Part shown: piece by piece, positions 45,473 through 53,229 of the stretch
Numbering within the stretch: the first letter of the stretch is position 1
How the letters are laid out: the number at the start of each line of letters is the position of its first letter
Source of the DNA: QHXW01 sp963768075
GTDB taxonomy: Bacteria; Acidobacteriota; Terriglobia; Bryobacterales; Bryobacteraceae
Direction: 5' to 3'
Assembly: GCA_963768075.1 (NCBI GenBank)
Contig: CAVYHD010000040.1
Coordinates: forward strand, 124,001-188,000
Length of the DNA: 64,000 nt
Translations under genes and position numbers: made by a program
Notes under the pieces: model-generated
The model's input: the letters and a program-made list of their open reading frames with translations, nothing else
What the model was told of the DNA's origin: nothing
Databases searched by the model: none

Positions 45473-45703
45473 TGAGATGAATGTCTTATCGTCCGACGAT
45501 CGGCGGTAGGCTCCGGGAGGAAGCTTCCGGAGTAGACAGGTCACAGGCTGCATGTTGTTTTGAGGCGAATGACCTCGTAAAGGAGATTGGTCAGACCTGT
45601 GGATTGAACGTCATCATGAGGCGCCGAGCGACCTCGAATAGGAGTGTGGTGACCGCCGCAAAGTTAGTCTACTCGACCTGGGAGATTCGGCCAGGAGAGA
45701 GAA
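45473..45703 (+). ncRNA. Candidate bridge RNA region, IS110 copy 2
   Basis: Aligned by eye to the leader of copy 1, sharing GGCGGTAGGCTCC, GGAGTAGACAGG, CACAGGCTG, ACCTCGTAAAGGAGATT and GGTGACCGCCG. The closing stem GAGTAGAC/GTCTACTC (45530-45537 with 45667-45674) is kept. AAAGGAGATT (45579-45588) and ATAGGAG (45638-45644) again mirror the two insertion junctions. Conservation of a non-coding leader across diverged copies supports a functional RNA. Confidence 0.55.
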
Positions 45704-46726
45704 ATGGAAAAACGTTACATCGGAATCGATTTACACCGCAACCGGTTCACCTGCTGCATTCGGCTGGAAAACGAGAGGACCTACCTGACCGAGTGGAGGC
45801 TGGAGGATCTGGCGCGGTTTGTGAAGAAGCTGCGGCCTTCCGACGAGGTGGCGGTAGAAATCACGTCCAACACGCGGTTGTTTCACGACGCCGTGGCGCC
45901 CCAGGTGGCGCGGATAGTGGTGGTAGATACCAATCAGTTTCGCGTCATCAGCCAGTCGGTGAAGAAGACCGACCCCAACGACGCGCGACTGTTATCGCTG
46001 TATCTGTCGAAGGGACTGCTGCCGGAGGTGCGCATGAAAGATAAAGAGCACGGGCAGCTGGCGAGCCTGACCCAGACCCGGGACACACTGGTGAAACTGC
46101 GGACGGCGCTGAAGAACAAGGTGAACAATATTCTGAGCGCGCGGGGGCTGAACCTGGCCAAGGAAGCACTGTCGAGCGAGAAGAAGCTGGCTGAGGTTCT
46201 GGATCTGCCCTTCGACGAGATCGTGCGCATCGAACTGCGCGTGATCGTCGAGCAGATCCGGAGTCTGAACAGGAGCATCGCCGAGTTGGAGAAGACGATT
46301 GGCGAAGAAGGTTCCAAGCTGGAAGGTCACAAGGGTTTATCGAGCATCAAGGGGATCGGCAAGATCACGAGCGCGATCCTGCTGAGCGTGATCGGGGATG
46401 TGAACGACTTTCCTGACGAGGGCCATCTGGCGAGCTACTTCGGCATCGTGCCACGGGTGTCGAACTCGAACCAAACCGAACGGAGCGGACGGATTCACAA
46501 ACGCGGGACCAAGCTGGGGCGGACGGCGCTGGTGCAATCGGCTCTGATCGCGGCCAATTACAGCCCGTATTTGAAGCGGTTCTACGAACAAGTGAAGGCG
46601 CGGCGTGGAGCCGGCAAGGCCATCATCGCGCTGGCGCGCAAGTTTCTCGGGATCATCTATCGAACCCTGAAGAACAAATGGGTCTTCGAGGACTTCCCGA
46701 ACTTTGTGTTGGCGGAGGAGTCATGA
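45704..46726 (+). CDS. IS110-family transposase (DEDD recombinase), copy 2
   Basis: A 340-residue homologue of the copy at 35205. RuvC-like acids in YIGIDLHRNRF, VAVEITSNTR and VKKTDPNDARLLSLYLS; coiled-coil IRSLNRSIAELEKTIGEE; C-terminal domain LSSIKGIGKITSAILLSVIGD and FGIVPRVSNSNQTERSGRIHKRGTKLGR. The ATG is preceded by AGGAGAGAGAA. The gene is intact and probably active, given an intact protein, leader and ends. Confidence 0.95.
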   Translation: MEKRYIGIDLHRNRFTCCIRLENERTYLTEWRLEDLARFVKKLRPSDEVAVEITSNTRLFHDAVAPQVARIVVVDTNQFRVISQSVKKTDPNDARLLSLYLSKGLLPEVRMKDKEHGQLASLTQTRDTLVKLRTALKNKVNNILSARGLNLAKEALSSEKKLAEVLDLPFDEIVRIELRVIVEQIRSLNRSIAELEKTIGEEGSKLEGHKGLSSIKGIGKITSAILLSVIGDVNDFPDEGHLASYFGIVPRVSNSNQTERSGRIHKRGTKLGRTALVQSALIAANYSPYLKRFYEQVKARRGAGKAIIALARKFLGIIYRTLKNKWVFEDFPNFVLAEES

Positions 46727-46758
46727 AGACGCTCGGGAGCCCACCACCGGGAATCCAG

Positions 46759-46925
46759 GTATCTGGTTCCCGCTGCGCCGTCCGTCGTCGAGCTGGCGGT
46801 CGCACGACGGTGCTCGGCGGCAAGGGTCCGCTCCGCCGCGGCAAACACCGCCGCGCCCTTGCCCCCTGCGCGCCGTCGTGCCTGAGGATCATTCGCGACG
46901 GACGGCTCCGCCGGGAACCAGATAC
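46759..46925. repeat. 167 bp multi-stem palindrome inside IS110 right end
   Basis: Nested perfect arms: GTATCTGGTTCCCG/CGGGAACCAGATAC (14 bp), CCGTCCGTCG/CGACGGACGG (10 bp), GCACGACGG/CCGTCGTGC (9 bp), GGCAAGGG/CCCTTGCC (8 bp) and GCGG/CCGC around CAAACA. Absent from IS110 copy 1. It looks like a MITE-like or structural palindrome and could extrude as a cruciform. Confidence 0.8.
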
Positions 46926-46984
46926 AGAGCAGTTTCTTCGTCTTGCGAAAGACGAGAACCAGATGACAGTAGACAAAACATCAT

Positions 46985-46990
46985 AGGAGA
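46985..46990. repeat. AGGAGA at right end of IS110 copy 2
   Basis: Direct repeat of 45467-45472. It now serves as the Shine-Dalgarno sequence for the GYD gene, 4 nt before its ATG at 46995. Confidence 0.7.
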
Positions 46991-46994
46991 CTCC

Positions 46995-47339
46995 ATGGCT
47001 AACTATCTGCTCCAGGTGGCGTACACGCCGGAAGCGTGGACCACCATGATCGCCAACCCGGGCGACCGCATCGGCCAAGTCCGGCCGGTGGTCGAAAAGC
47101 TGGGCGGGAAAATCACCCATGCCTGGTTCGCTTTCGGCGATTACGATCTAGTCGCCATCATCGAAATGCCGACCAACGTCGAGGCGGCCGCGTTCTCGCT
47201 TGCCGCTGCCGCGGGCGGCGCCTGCCGCAGTATCAAGACCACGCCGCTCATGACCATCGTGGAAGGAATCGAAGCCATGAAGAAGGCGGCCACGTCGGGC
47301 TATAAGGCGCCGAACCCGGCCCACGCGGGAAAGAAGTAA
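46995..47339 (+). CDS. GYD domain protein
   Basis: A 114-residue protein with the GYD-family pattern: YLLQVAYTPEAWTTMIANP, VRPVVEKLGGKITHAWFAFGDYDLVAIIEMP, FSLAAAAGGACRSIKTTPLMT. The GDYD motif names the family, a ferredoxin-like fold of unknown function. ATG 46995 has AGGAGA just before it, retained at the right end of IS110 copy 2. The original promoter is now about 1.5 kb upstream, so expression likely depends on read-through of the element. Confidence 0.9.
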   Translation: MANYLLQVAYTPEAWTTMIANPGDRIGQVRPVVEKLGGKITHAWFAFGDYDLVAIIEMPTNVEAAAFSLAAAAGGACRSIKTTPLMTIVEGIEAMKKAATSGYKAPNPAHAGKK

Positions 47340-47341
47340 AG

Positions 47342-47722
47342 GTGCGAAGCGCGCTATCACTCGCCCTGACGTTGCTGATGGTAATGCACTTGGTCCCGGC
47401 GGCCATCGGCGAAGGCAGTGTGGCGGGCCAGATTACCGCCATTCCACCGGGCGCGCAAATCGAACTTCACCTAAAGAATAAGGAAAAACTGCGAGGCGCT
47501 AAAGGACCGGTATCGGCCGCCGGATTCACGCTGGTTGATGCACATACCGGCGATCGCCAGATTGCGTTCGACGATGTGGCCTCGGTGAAACAGCTCACCA
47601 CAAAGTCGCATACCACGCGCAACATACTGATCGGGGTTGGGATTGGTGTCGCCGCGCTGGGAATCACGGCCGCCGTCCTGTTAAGGTGCGGACCATTCGG
47701 GTGTGGGAAGCGCACTCTTTGA
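47342..47722 (+). CDS. Exported hypothetical protein with C-terminal membrane helix
   Basis: A 126-residue protein: signal peptide (ALTLLMVMHLVPAAIG), a small beta domain (GQITAIPPGAQIELHLKNKEKLRG, IAFDDVASVKQL) and a C-terminal helix (ILIGVGIGVAALGITAAVLL) followed by two Cys in RCGPFGCGK. No family recognised; similar small proteins are common in Acidobacteria by my recollection. The start is GTG 47342, two bases after the GYD stop, so the two genes are probably co-translated. Confidence 0.7.
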   Translation: MRSALSLALTLLMVMHLVPAAIGEGSVAGQITAIPPGAQIELHLKNKEKLRGAKGPVSAAGFTLVDAHTGDRQIAFDDVASVKQLTTKSHTTRNILIGVGIGVAALGITAAVLLRCGPFGCGKRTL

Positions 47723-47761
47723 AAACGAGACGCGCGCCGGCGCACCCTGACGCCGCCTTCC

Positions 47762-49108
47762 TCAGCTCTTCTTTACCGTCACCGCGCCGCGGTCCGTCGT
47801 GATCGTGATCACTGCGCCGTTGCCCACTTTGCCCTTGACCGTGCCGCCCTCGCCTTCCGTCGCACTCTGGAGCGGCGCGCCGTATTCGTTCTGTGCCTCG
47901 CCGCGTGATGTGGTGGCCCGGATTTCGAACTTGGCCGCATCCGGCAGCTCCAATTCGATGTTACCGGAACGGCTGCGCGCGTCGATCTGTGCCAGCGGCA
48001 CTTTGCCCGGTTTCAGATCGATGTCGCCGCGTTCGGTCTCCAGTTCCAGCGATTGGGTGAAATCCTCGATGTGAATGTCCTTTGACTTGGTCACGACACG
48101 CACCGGCCCAATCAAGTTCGTTGCGTTGAGCTCGCCCAGGTCCATCGTGAGTGTGCCCGCCACCTTCTCCACTTGCAGATCGGTATTGCGCGATTCCAAA
48201 TGCAGCGGCTTGGCCAGATTCTTGAACTGCATCGTGCCGGAGTAAGAGCCATTCACCGTCACTTGGCCCGCTATGTTCTCCAGTTCCACATCCGACCCGC
48301 GCCCTTCAATGTCCACGTCGCCCTTCACATCCACCGCCCGCACGATGTCGCTGCGCTGCAAATCCACCTTGGTGTTGCCGCCAATATTCGCCAGCCGAAC
48401 GCCGGCGTTGCCGCTCGCGATATCCACGCTGCCCCCTACGTCCGTCACGTCGTAATCGCCCGTGCTGCCGCGTCCTTCGATGGCGGCCGTTCGCGGCACG
48501 CTCACTTCCAGGTCGCTCGAAATTCGCCGCGCGTGCGTCACTTTTTCCTGATTCGTCCGGACCACGATGCGGTCCCCATCCGCCACGATCTCGAGCGGTG
48601 ATTGGTTATCGGCCTGGTCGGCATCCGCTTTATTGAACGCACGCACCATCTTGTGCTCTTCGACCTTGACTTCTTTGTCGTCGGTCCCGTTGACCCGCAC
48701 ATTGCCGCGGAGATTCTCAAACACGACGTGCACCACGCCCGTCACCGGCTTCAGGCTGGTGTGGCGATAATCAAACTCCTCGCCGAACATCTCCAGGCTC
48801 GTGTTTCCGAATGGCGGCAGGTGGATGCCGTGCCGGTCCGCCGCGTACATGCCGGTCCCAATAACGCACAGCAGCACGATCAGCGCCACCTCACCGCCCG
48901 ACAAGCCGCCCGAAGGCAGCGGGGCCGAGCGAGCCGCTTCAAACAACACTTCGAGCAGCCGCAGCACGCCCCAGGCGATCAGGAGGAACGGCCAGTACTC
49001 CGCGATCACCTGAAACAGCGGCAAATCCTGCCAAAGGTTGTGCATGAGGAAGGCTCCGCCGATCAGGATCAGGATCAACGGCCCCGTAACCGACCGGCGC
49101 GGCCTCAT
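47762..49108 (-). CDS. DUF5668/DUF4097 envelope protein (LiaF-like)
   Basis: A 448-residue membrane protein. Residues 1-65 form two DUF5668-type helices (PLILILIGGAFLMHNLW, YWPFLLIAWGVLRLLEVLF) and another helix lies near 75-92. The rest is a long beta-solenoid of DUF4097 type, with repeating VDIEGRGSDVELENIAGQVTVNGSYSG-like strands split by short turns. Related proteins such as LiaF monitor envelope stress. It is last in a same-strand chain from the sigma factor at 51316, overlapping its neighbour by 4 bp. Confidence 0.78.
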   Translation of the reverse strand: MRPRRSVTGPLILILIGGAFLMHNLWQDLPLFQVIAEYWPFLLIAWGVLRLLEVLFEAARSAPLPSGGLSGGEVALIVLLCVIGTGMYAADRHGIHLPPFGNTSLEMFGEEFDYRHTSLKPVTGVVHVVFENLRGNVRVNGTDDKEVKVEEHKMVRAFNKADADQADNQSPLEIVADGDRIVVRTNQEKVTHARRISSDLEVSVPRTAAIEGRGSTGDYDVTDVGGSVDIASGNAGVRLANIGGNTKVDLQRSDIVRAVDVKGDVDIEGRGSDVELENIAGQVTVNGSYSGTMQFKNLAKPLHLESRNTDLQVEKVAGTLTMDLGELNATNLIGPVRVVTKSKDIHIEDFTQSLELETERGDIDLKPGKVPLAQIDARSRSGNIELELPDAAKFEIRATTSRGEAQNEYGAPLQSATEGEGGTVKGKVGNGAVITITTDRGAVTVKKS

Positions 49109-49302
49109 GCGGCGCCTCCCGCTGTCGGGCCTCTCCGCGCGGCGCGGCCAACCAACGTAAGCAGGCCCACTACGATCAGAATCACGGGCCAGGTCTCGTG
49201 GAAACCATAAGGCGTGAAGTGGTCGAGCGCAAACAACGTCCCGATGGTGATCAGGATAATGGGACCCCGCACCGCGCGCACCAGGTCATTACCGGTGATC
49301 AT
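49105..49302 (-). CDS. Small DUF5668-type membrane protein
   Basis: About 65 residues from ATG 49302, which follows GGAGG. Two helices: GPIILITIGTLFALDHF and TWPVILIVVGLLTLVG. The pattern matches the DUF5668 (LiaI-LiaF transmembrane) unit also present in both neighbours. It overlaps the neighbour at 49289 by 14 bp and the DUF4097 gene by 4 bp, so it is part of one coupled operon. Confidence 0.7.
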   Translation of the reverse strand: MITGNDLVRAVRGPIILITIGTLFALDHFTPYGFHETWPVILIVVGLLTLVGRAARRGPTAGGAA

Positions 49303-49990
49303 GTTGCACCTCCTCGCGATGATTTGCGGGAGATACGCCGCCAGCCTGCGCACCCATCCCCGCCACCCGCGAATACAACAGATAGACGCCTAGGACGATC
49401 AGCAGCACCGGCCAGTAGCGCAGCACGCGCTCCAGCGGGATGATGTCGGTCGTGTTGAGTAGCAGCATGACGCCCACCACAATCAGCAGCACCGCGCCCA
49501 TCGGAAATCGCCCGCCTTGCGCGTGCAGATCCACCAGGCTCGAAAACTCGTCCACCTGCCGGCCGGCGCGCCGCTTGAGAGCGGTCTGATACGCCTCGAT
49601 CGCCATGTAGAACACCCAGACGGCGACCAGAACGCCGAACAGCGGCTCCAGTCCGCCCGCCGAACCGGAGCTGAGGATGCTCACCAGCAGTCCGAAAATA
49701 ATTGCGTGCACCAGACCCTTCGCGTACTGCCCGTTGTAAATCGCCCCTACGCCCGGGATGATCAGGCCCAGCGCAAAAGCCAGGCCGGGCGAAACATTGG
49801 GATCGGCCACCGGCGCCGCGTAGACCGGCTGGATAGCGGGCGGCGCCGGCGCATTCGCCGTCACCGGTGGTTCGTGCTCTTCGCAAAATATGGTGCCCTG
49901 CACCGAGCGCTTGCACGCATCGCAAAGTGGTTTGCCGCATGTGCGGCAGAAGGCCACGGCTGGAGTTTCCGGATGGTTAAGACAGTTCAT
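49289..49990 (-). CDS. B-box zinc-finger and DUF5668 membrane protein
   Basis: A 233-residue protein. The first 40 residues form a bacterial B-box zinc finger (CLNHPETPAVAFCRTCGKPLCDAC, then FCEEHEPP). A Pro/Ala linker precedes helices at about 70-90 (FALGLIIPGVGAIYNGQYAKG), 95-125, 165-180 and 192-208. The C-terminal pair is a DUF5668 unit (RYWPVLLIVLGVYLLYSR). The finger probably mediates protein contacts on the cytoplasmic side. Lies between the anti-sigma gene and the small DUF5668 gene. Confidence 0.78.
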   Translation of the reverse strand: MNCLNHPETPAVAFCRTCGKPLCDACKRSVQGTIFCEEHEPPVTANAPAPPAIQPVYAAPVADPNVSPGLAFALGLIIPGVGAIYNGQYAKGLVHAIIFGLLVSILSSGSAGGLEPLFGVLVAVWVFYMAIEAYQTALKRRAGRQVDEFSSLVDLHAQGGRFPMGAVLLIVVGVMLLLNTTDIIPLERVLRYWPVLLIVLGVYLLYSRVAGMGAQAGGVSPANHREEVQHDHR

Positions 49991-50000
49991 GGCAAATCCC

Positions 50001-50633
50001 CTATTTCTTTGGTTCGATTCCCCGGCCCGGTTGACCCGGGTCTCGTTCCGCCGGCGTGTTGTGCACCGGCAAGCGCCGCTCGTCCGTCGTTTCCACCGGC
50101 GCCGCGTCCTGTTCCTGCTGCTCGCGCCACTCCCGCACCCGGGACTGAATCTGGTACACGAACCGCAAATTCTCGTAAAACTTCACCGACCGCTCCCAGC
50201 CGCGCTGTACCTTGTCTTCAAGGCCCGCCCAAACATGCTCCGGATCCAGATCGGCCGGGCTCAAACGGCGGCCCGGAATCCCGGCGCAGCGGGCCATCAT
50301 TCCAAAAAACAAAATCGTCAGCGACAAACCCATCACCATGCGGGGTTGCAGCATGGGCTGAAACAGCCGCTGGAGCCAGCCGCGGATGCCGCTCCGGACC
50401 CGTCTCTTCGCCTCGGGTAATTGCGCAATCGCGAACAGCCGCGTCACCAACTCCGGCGGCGGCTCCACATCGGCCACCCGCTCGATAAAGGTCAGTGCCG
50501 CCCCGGCGTCCCGTGCCAGTTCCGCGCACGCGGCGCACCCGGCCAGATGCTGGTCGAACTCAGCCTTAGCGGCCGCCGTCAGCGTTCCGTCCAGTTGATC
50601 GCACAGGGCGATTTCAAATTGTGCGCACGTCAT
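50001..50633 (-). CDS. Zinc-finger anti-sigma factor
   Basis: A 210-residue protein with the ZAS zinc motif HLAGCAACAELA (HxxxCxxC) after CAQFEIALCDQLDGTL, a helix near 98-113 (MVMGLSLTILFFGMM), and a charged, probably extracytoplasmic C-terminal region. Its ATG overlaps the sigma-factor stop by 4 bp, so the pair is translationally coupled. It should hold the sigma factor at 50630-51316 inactive at the membrane until envelope stress. Confidence 0.87.
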   Translation of the reverse strand: MTCAQFEIALCDQLDGTLTAAAKAEFDQHLAGCAACAELARDAGAALTFIERVADVEPPPELVTRLFAIAQLPEAKRRVRSGIRGWLQRLFQPMLQPRMVMGLSLTILFFGMMARCAGIPGRRLSPADLDPEHVWAGLEDKVQRGWERSVKFYENLRFVYQIQSRVREWREQQEQDAAPVETTDERRLPVHNTPAERDPGQPGRGIEPKK

Positions 50634-51316
50634 AACGCCGACCTTTGCCTGCGCAGCAGCCGCGCCAGTTCCGCCCGGCCGCGGTTCAGCCGCGATTTCA
50701 CCGTGCCTTCCGGTATCTTCAACACGTCGGCGACTTCACGATACTCCAGTTCCTGCAGATCCCGCAAAACTACCGTTTCCCGCAATTCCGGCGACAATTT
50801 GCCGAGCGCCGCCTGCAACAACTCACTGGCCTCGCGGCCTGCCAGCACGCGATCCGGCCGCACCGACGCCTGCCCGGCGTATTCCTTTTGCTCGAGCATC
50901 GGAAGTTGATCTTCAATCGGATCGGTTGCGCGATCCTGCTTGGTACGGCGATAGTTGTCGATCAGAAGGTTTCGGCTCAACCGCGTCAGCCAGGTGACAA
51001 ACGATCCCTCCGCCGAACGGTAGCTCCCGAGCGTCCGGAACACGCGCAGGAACACTTCCTGCGTCAGGTCCTGCGCCTCGGCCTCCCGTCCCGTAAACCG
51101 GTAACACAGCCCGTACACCCGCCGGGTGTGAAGCCGCACCAATTCCTCCCAACCGGTGGCATCACCGCTCAGGCACCTTTGAACGAGAGTGTAGTCCTGA
51201 TCCAAGGCGCGGTAGGTCGGCTTCCAGCCACCGGCCGCGAGGACGCTACGCCCCGCCCTGCCCGGCCAAGAGGCGCCGGTCGCCGGATACGCAGCAGTCA
51301 TGGCGGCGGATGCCAT
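50630..51316 (-). CDS. ECF sigma factor (RpoE-like)
   Basis: Up to 228 residues; ATG 51301 (MTAAYPATGA) is a likely start. Region 2 reads YGLCYRFTGREAEAQDLTQEVFLRVFRTLGSYRSAEGSFVTWLTRLSRNLLIDNYRR, with the DLTQEVF core-binding helix. Region 4 is LQELEYREVADVLKIPEGTVKSRLNRGRAELARLL. It heads the operon with its anti-sigma and three envelope proteins, which are therefore the likely regulon core. Confidence 0.93.
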   Translation of the reverse strand: MASAAMTAAYPATGASWPGRAGRSVLAAGGWKPTYRALDQDYTLVQRCLSGDATGWEELVRLHTRRVYGLCYRFTGREAEAQDLTQEVFLRVFRTLGSYRSAEGSFVTWLTRLSRNLLIDNYRRTKQDRATDPIEDQLPMLEQKEYAGQASVRPDRVLAGREASELLQAALGKLSPELRETVVLRDLQELEYREVADVLKIPEGTVKSRLNRGRAELARLLRRQRSAL

Positions 51317-51414
51317 AGTTTACCTCGTTTACTCTCTTTACACGGCGGACTTTGATCCGGAATTCCGACCCTGTCTGGGAATTTTCCGGCTTCCACTACA
51401 AGTAACGAGGTTTT

Positions 51415-52521
51415 ATGATGTTAGGTTCATTTTTCTATTCCGGGGGCTGGAGCCGGCAAGCCCTCGGGAAAGGCGGCCTCATTAAAGCGAAACCGTGGAA
51501 ATGGCTCGCGCTGGGTATAATTCTGCCGCTTGTCGCGCTGGTATTACTGCGCTCCGAGCTGCGCAAGCAGGGCTTTCACTGGTCCGTGTTCGCCGCCACG
51601 CTAGCCAGGCTTGACTGGACATGGCTGATGGCCGCTATAGCCCTGGTGCTTGCCGCTTACTACGGACGAGCCCTCCGCTGGGCGGTGCTGCTGAAACCGC
51701 TGCGGCCCACTCCCAACATGTGGAAGCTTTTTTCGGCGACCCTGATCGGGTTCACAGCCGTTACTCTGCTGGGACGGCCTGGCGAGTTTGTGCGGCCGTA
51801 CTTGATTTCGGCCCAGGAACGGGTTTCGTTCTCCTCACAGCTCGCAGCGTGGGTCTTGGAGCGAATTTACGATCTCCTGATGGCCCTGGCCATCTTCGGC
51901 TTCGCCCTTAGCCGCGTCCGGCACCTCGGCGACGCAGGCCCGGTGCTTTCCTGGATGCTGGGAATCGGGGGCTGGGTCGTATATTTCGTCAGTGCGGCTT
52001 GCCTGATCGCCCTTGCGATGATCCGCCGCTACTCCGAGTCCATGCGCCAGCGGCTGATGGATTCCCTCGGATTCCTCTCCGCGCATCACCTCGACCGGGC
52101 CGAACGCTTCCTGAAGGCGCTCGTTCAGGGCGCCGAATCCATGCGAAGCGCCCGGTCGATCGTGCTTCTGGTGGCGTACACGGTGCTCGAGTGGACGCTG
52201 ATCGCCGTCTGTTATTATTGCGTTACACGGGCTTACGGCGCCGAAGTCCAGTTCACGGTAGCGGATGTCTTGACTTTTCTTGGCTTTGCCTCGTTCGGGG
52301 CGGTCGTGCAGATCCCCGGAATCGGCGGCGGTGTGCAAGTGGTTTCTGTTCTGGTACTTACCAAAATCTTCGGCCTGCCGGTAGAATTGGCAACCAGCAT
52401 GGCGGTTCTGATCTGGTTGGTCTCATTCGTGACGGTGGTACCGTTTGGCGTCGCTTTGGCGCTGCATGAGGGATTAAGCTGGCGCAAGCTGCGCGATCTG
52501 GAGCGGGAGGCAACGACGTGA
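51415..52521 (+). CDS. UPF0104/LPG-synthase-type membrane flippase-like protein
   Basis: A 368-residue polytopic membrane protein with eight or so helices. The family pattern is clear in YYGRALRWAVLLKPLRP, FTAVTLLGRPGEFVRPYLISAQERVSFSS and the late FASFGAVVQIPGIGGGVQVV. It corresponds to the transmembrane region of lysylphosphatidylglycerol synthase without the catalytic C-terminal domain; such forms are thought to move or glycosylate-coordinate lipids. The nrdR gene starts inside its last codons. Confidence 0.85.
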   Translation: MMLGSFFYSGGWSRQALGKGGLIKAKPWKWLALGIILPLVALVLLRSELRKQGFHWSVFAATLARLDWTWLMAAIALVLAAYYGRALRWAVLLKPLRPTPNMWKLFSATLIGFTAVTLLGRPGEFVRPYLISAQERVSFSSQLAAWVLERIYDLLMALAIFGFALSRVRHLGDAGPVLSWMLGIGGWVVYFVSAACLIALAMIRRYSESMRQRLMDSLGFLSAHHLDRAERFLKALVQGAESMRSARSIVLLVAYTVLEWTLIAVCYYCVTRAYGAEVQFTVADVLTFLGFASFGAVVQIPGIGGGVQVVSVLVLTKIFGLPVELATSMAVLIWLVSFVTVVPFGVALALHEGLSWRKLRDLEREATT

Positions 52522-52979
52522 ACTGTCCTTTTTGCGGTCACTTACACGACAAAGTGGTGGATTCGCGGGAAAGCAAGGAGGGCGACGCCATCCGCCGGCG
52601 GCGGCAGTGTCTCGCATGTGAAAGACGTTTCACGACTTACGAGCGAATCGACGAAGTCCCGTACATGGTCGTCAAGAAAGACGGGCGGCGGGAGAAATTC
52701 GACCGCCAGAAGGTTCTGGCGGGGCTCCTAAAGGCCTGCGAGAAACGGCCGATCAGTATGGCACGGCTGTCCGAACTGGTAAACCAGGTGGAATCGAGGG
52801 TGATCGACTCGCCCGACCGCGAGATTCCGACGACGGAAATTGGGGAAATCCTCATGGACGGTTTGCGGGAGTTGGACAAGATCGCTTACGTGCGGTTTGC
52901 GTCCGTTTATCGCGATTTTCAGGACGAGGAGGCATTCTTCAATGAACTGAAAAACCTAATGCGGCATAAGGGATCGTGA
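52518..52979 (+). CDS. nrdR: Transcriptional repressor NrdR
   Basis: A 153-residue repressor of ribonucleotide reductase genes. The N-terminal zinc ribbon has MNCPFCGHLHDKVVDSRES and RRQCLACERRFTTYE. The ATP-cone follows, with VVKKDGRREKFDRQKVLAGLLKACEKRPIS. The start is GTG 52518, overlapping the flippase-like gene by 4 bp. No ribonucleotide reductase gene is nearby. Confidence 0.97.
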   Translation: MNCPFCGHLHDKVVDSRESKEGDAIRRRRQCLACERRFTTYERIDEVPYMVVKKDGRREKFDRQKVLAGLLKACEKRPISMARLSELVNQVESRVIDSPDREIPTTEIGEILMDGLRELDKIAYVRFASVYRDFQDEEAFFNELKNLMRHKGS

Positions 52980-53063
52980 GTTGGACATACTGCAACTACC
53001 AGCTCGTGGTGGTTCAATTCCGGTGTAACCAAAACAGTTCTGAAACATCATTAACTATGGGAC

Positions 53064-53092
53064 TTAACTTCTGAACAGAGACGTGCTATTAT
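53064..53092 (+). promoter_or_regulatory. Candidate rpoD promoter
   Basis: TTAACT (53064-53069), exactly 17 bp, then TATTAT (53087-53092). The leader of about 130 nt holds a small CCAGG/CCTGG hairpin and, before the GTG start, a strong GGGGGAGG ribosome-binding site. Confidence 0.5.
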
Positions 53093-53229
53093 CAACAGAC
53101 CAGGTGAAGCCTGGTTGGCTCCGCACGATTGTCGTTGGGTTGGCGCTAGGCAGTCGAACTTTCAATTTTGTACCCCACAGAAAAACACATTTGCGAATGT
53201 CGCTTCGCTGTTGGGGGAGGTGAGTCCGA

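Larger units (their letters stand above)
45473..46984 (+). mobile_element. IS110-family insertion sequence, copy 2
   Basis: About 1.51 kb, same orientation as the gene behind it. Its left end (TGAGATGAAT) and right end (GTAGACAAAACATCAT) match copy 1. It carries one transposase, a left-end non-coding region of about 230 bp and a right-end region of about 260 bp. The right end contains a 167 bp palindrome that copy 1 lacks. The insertion lies between promoter/ribosome-binding site and start codon of the GYD gene. Confidence 0.8.

Noticed and set aside
52980..53040. tRNA-like stretch with GGTTCAATTCC
   Set aside because: The T-arm does not pair properly, there is no acceptor stem or CCA in place, and the upstream half lies in nrdR.
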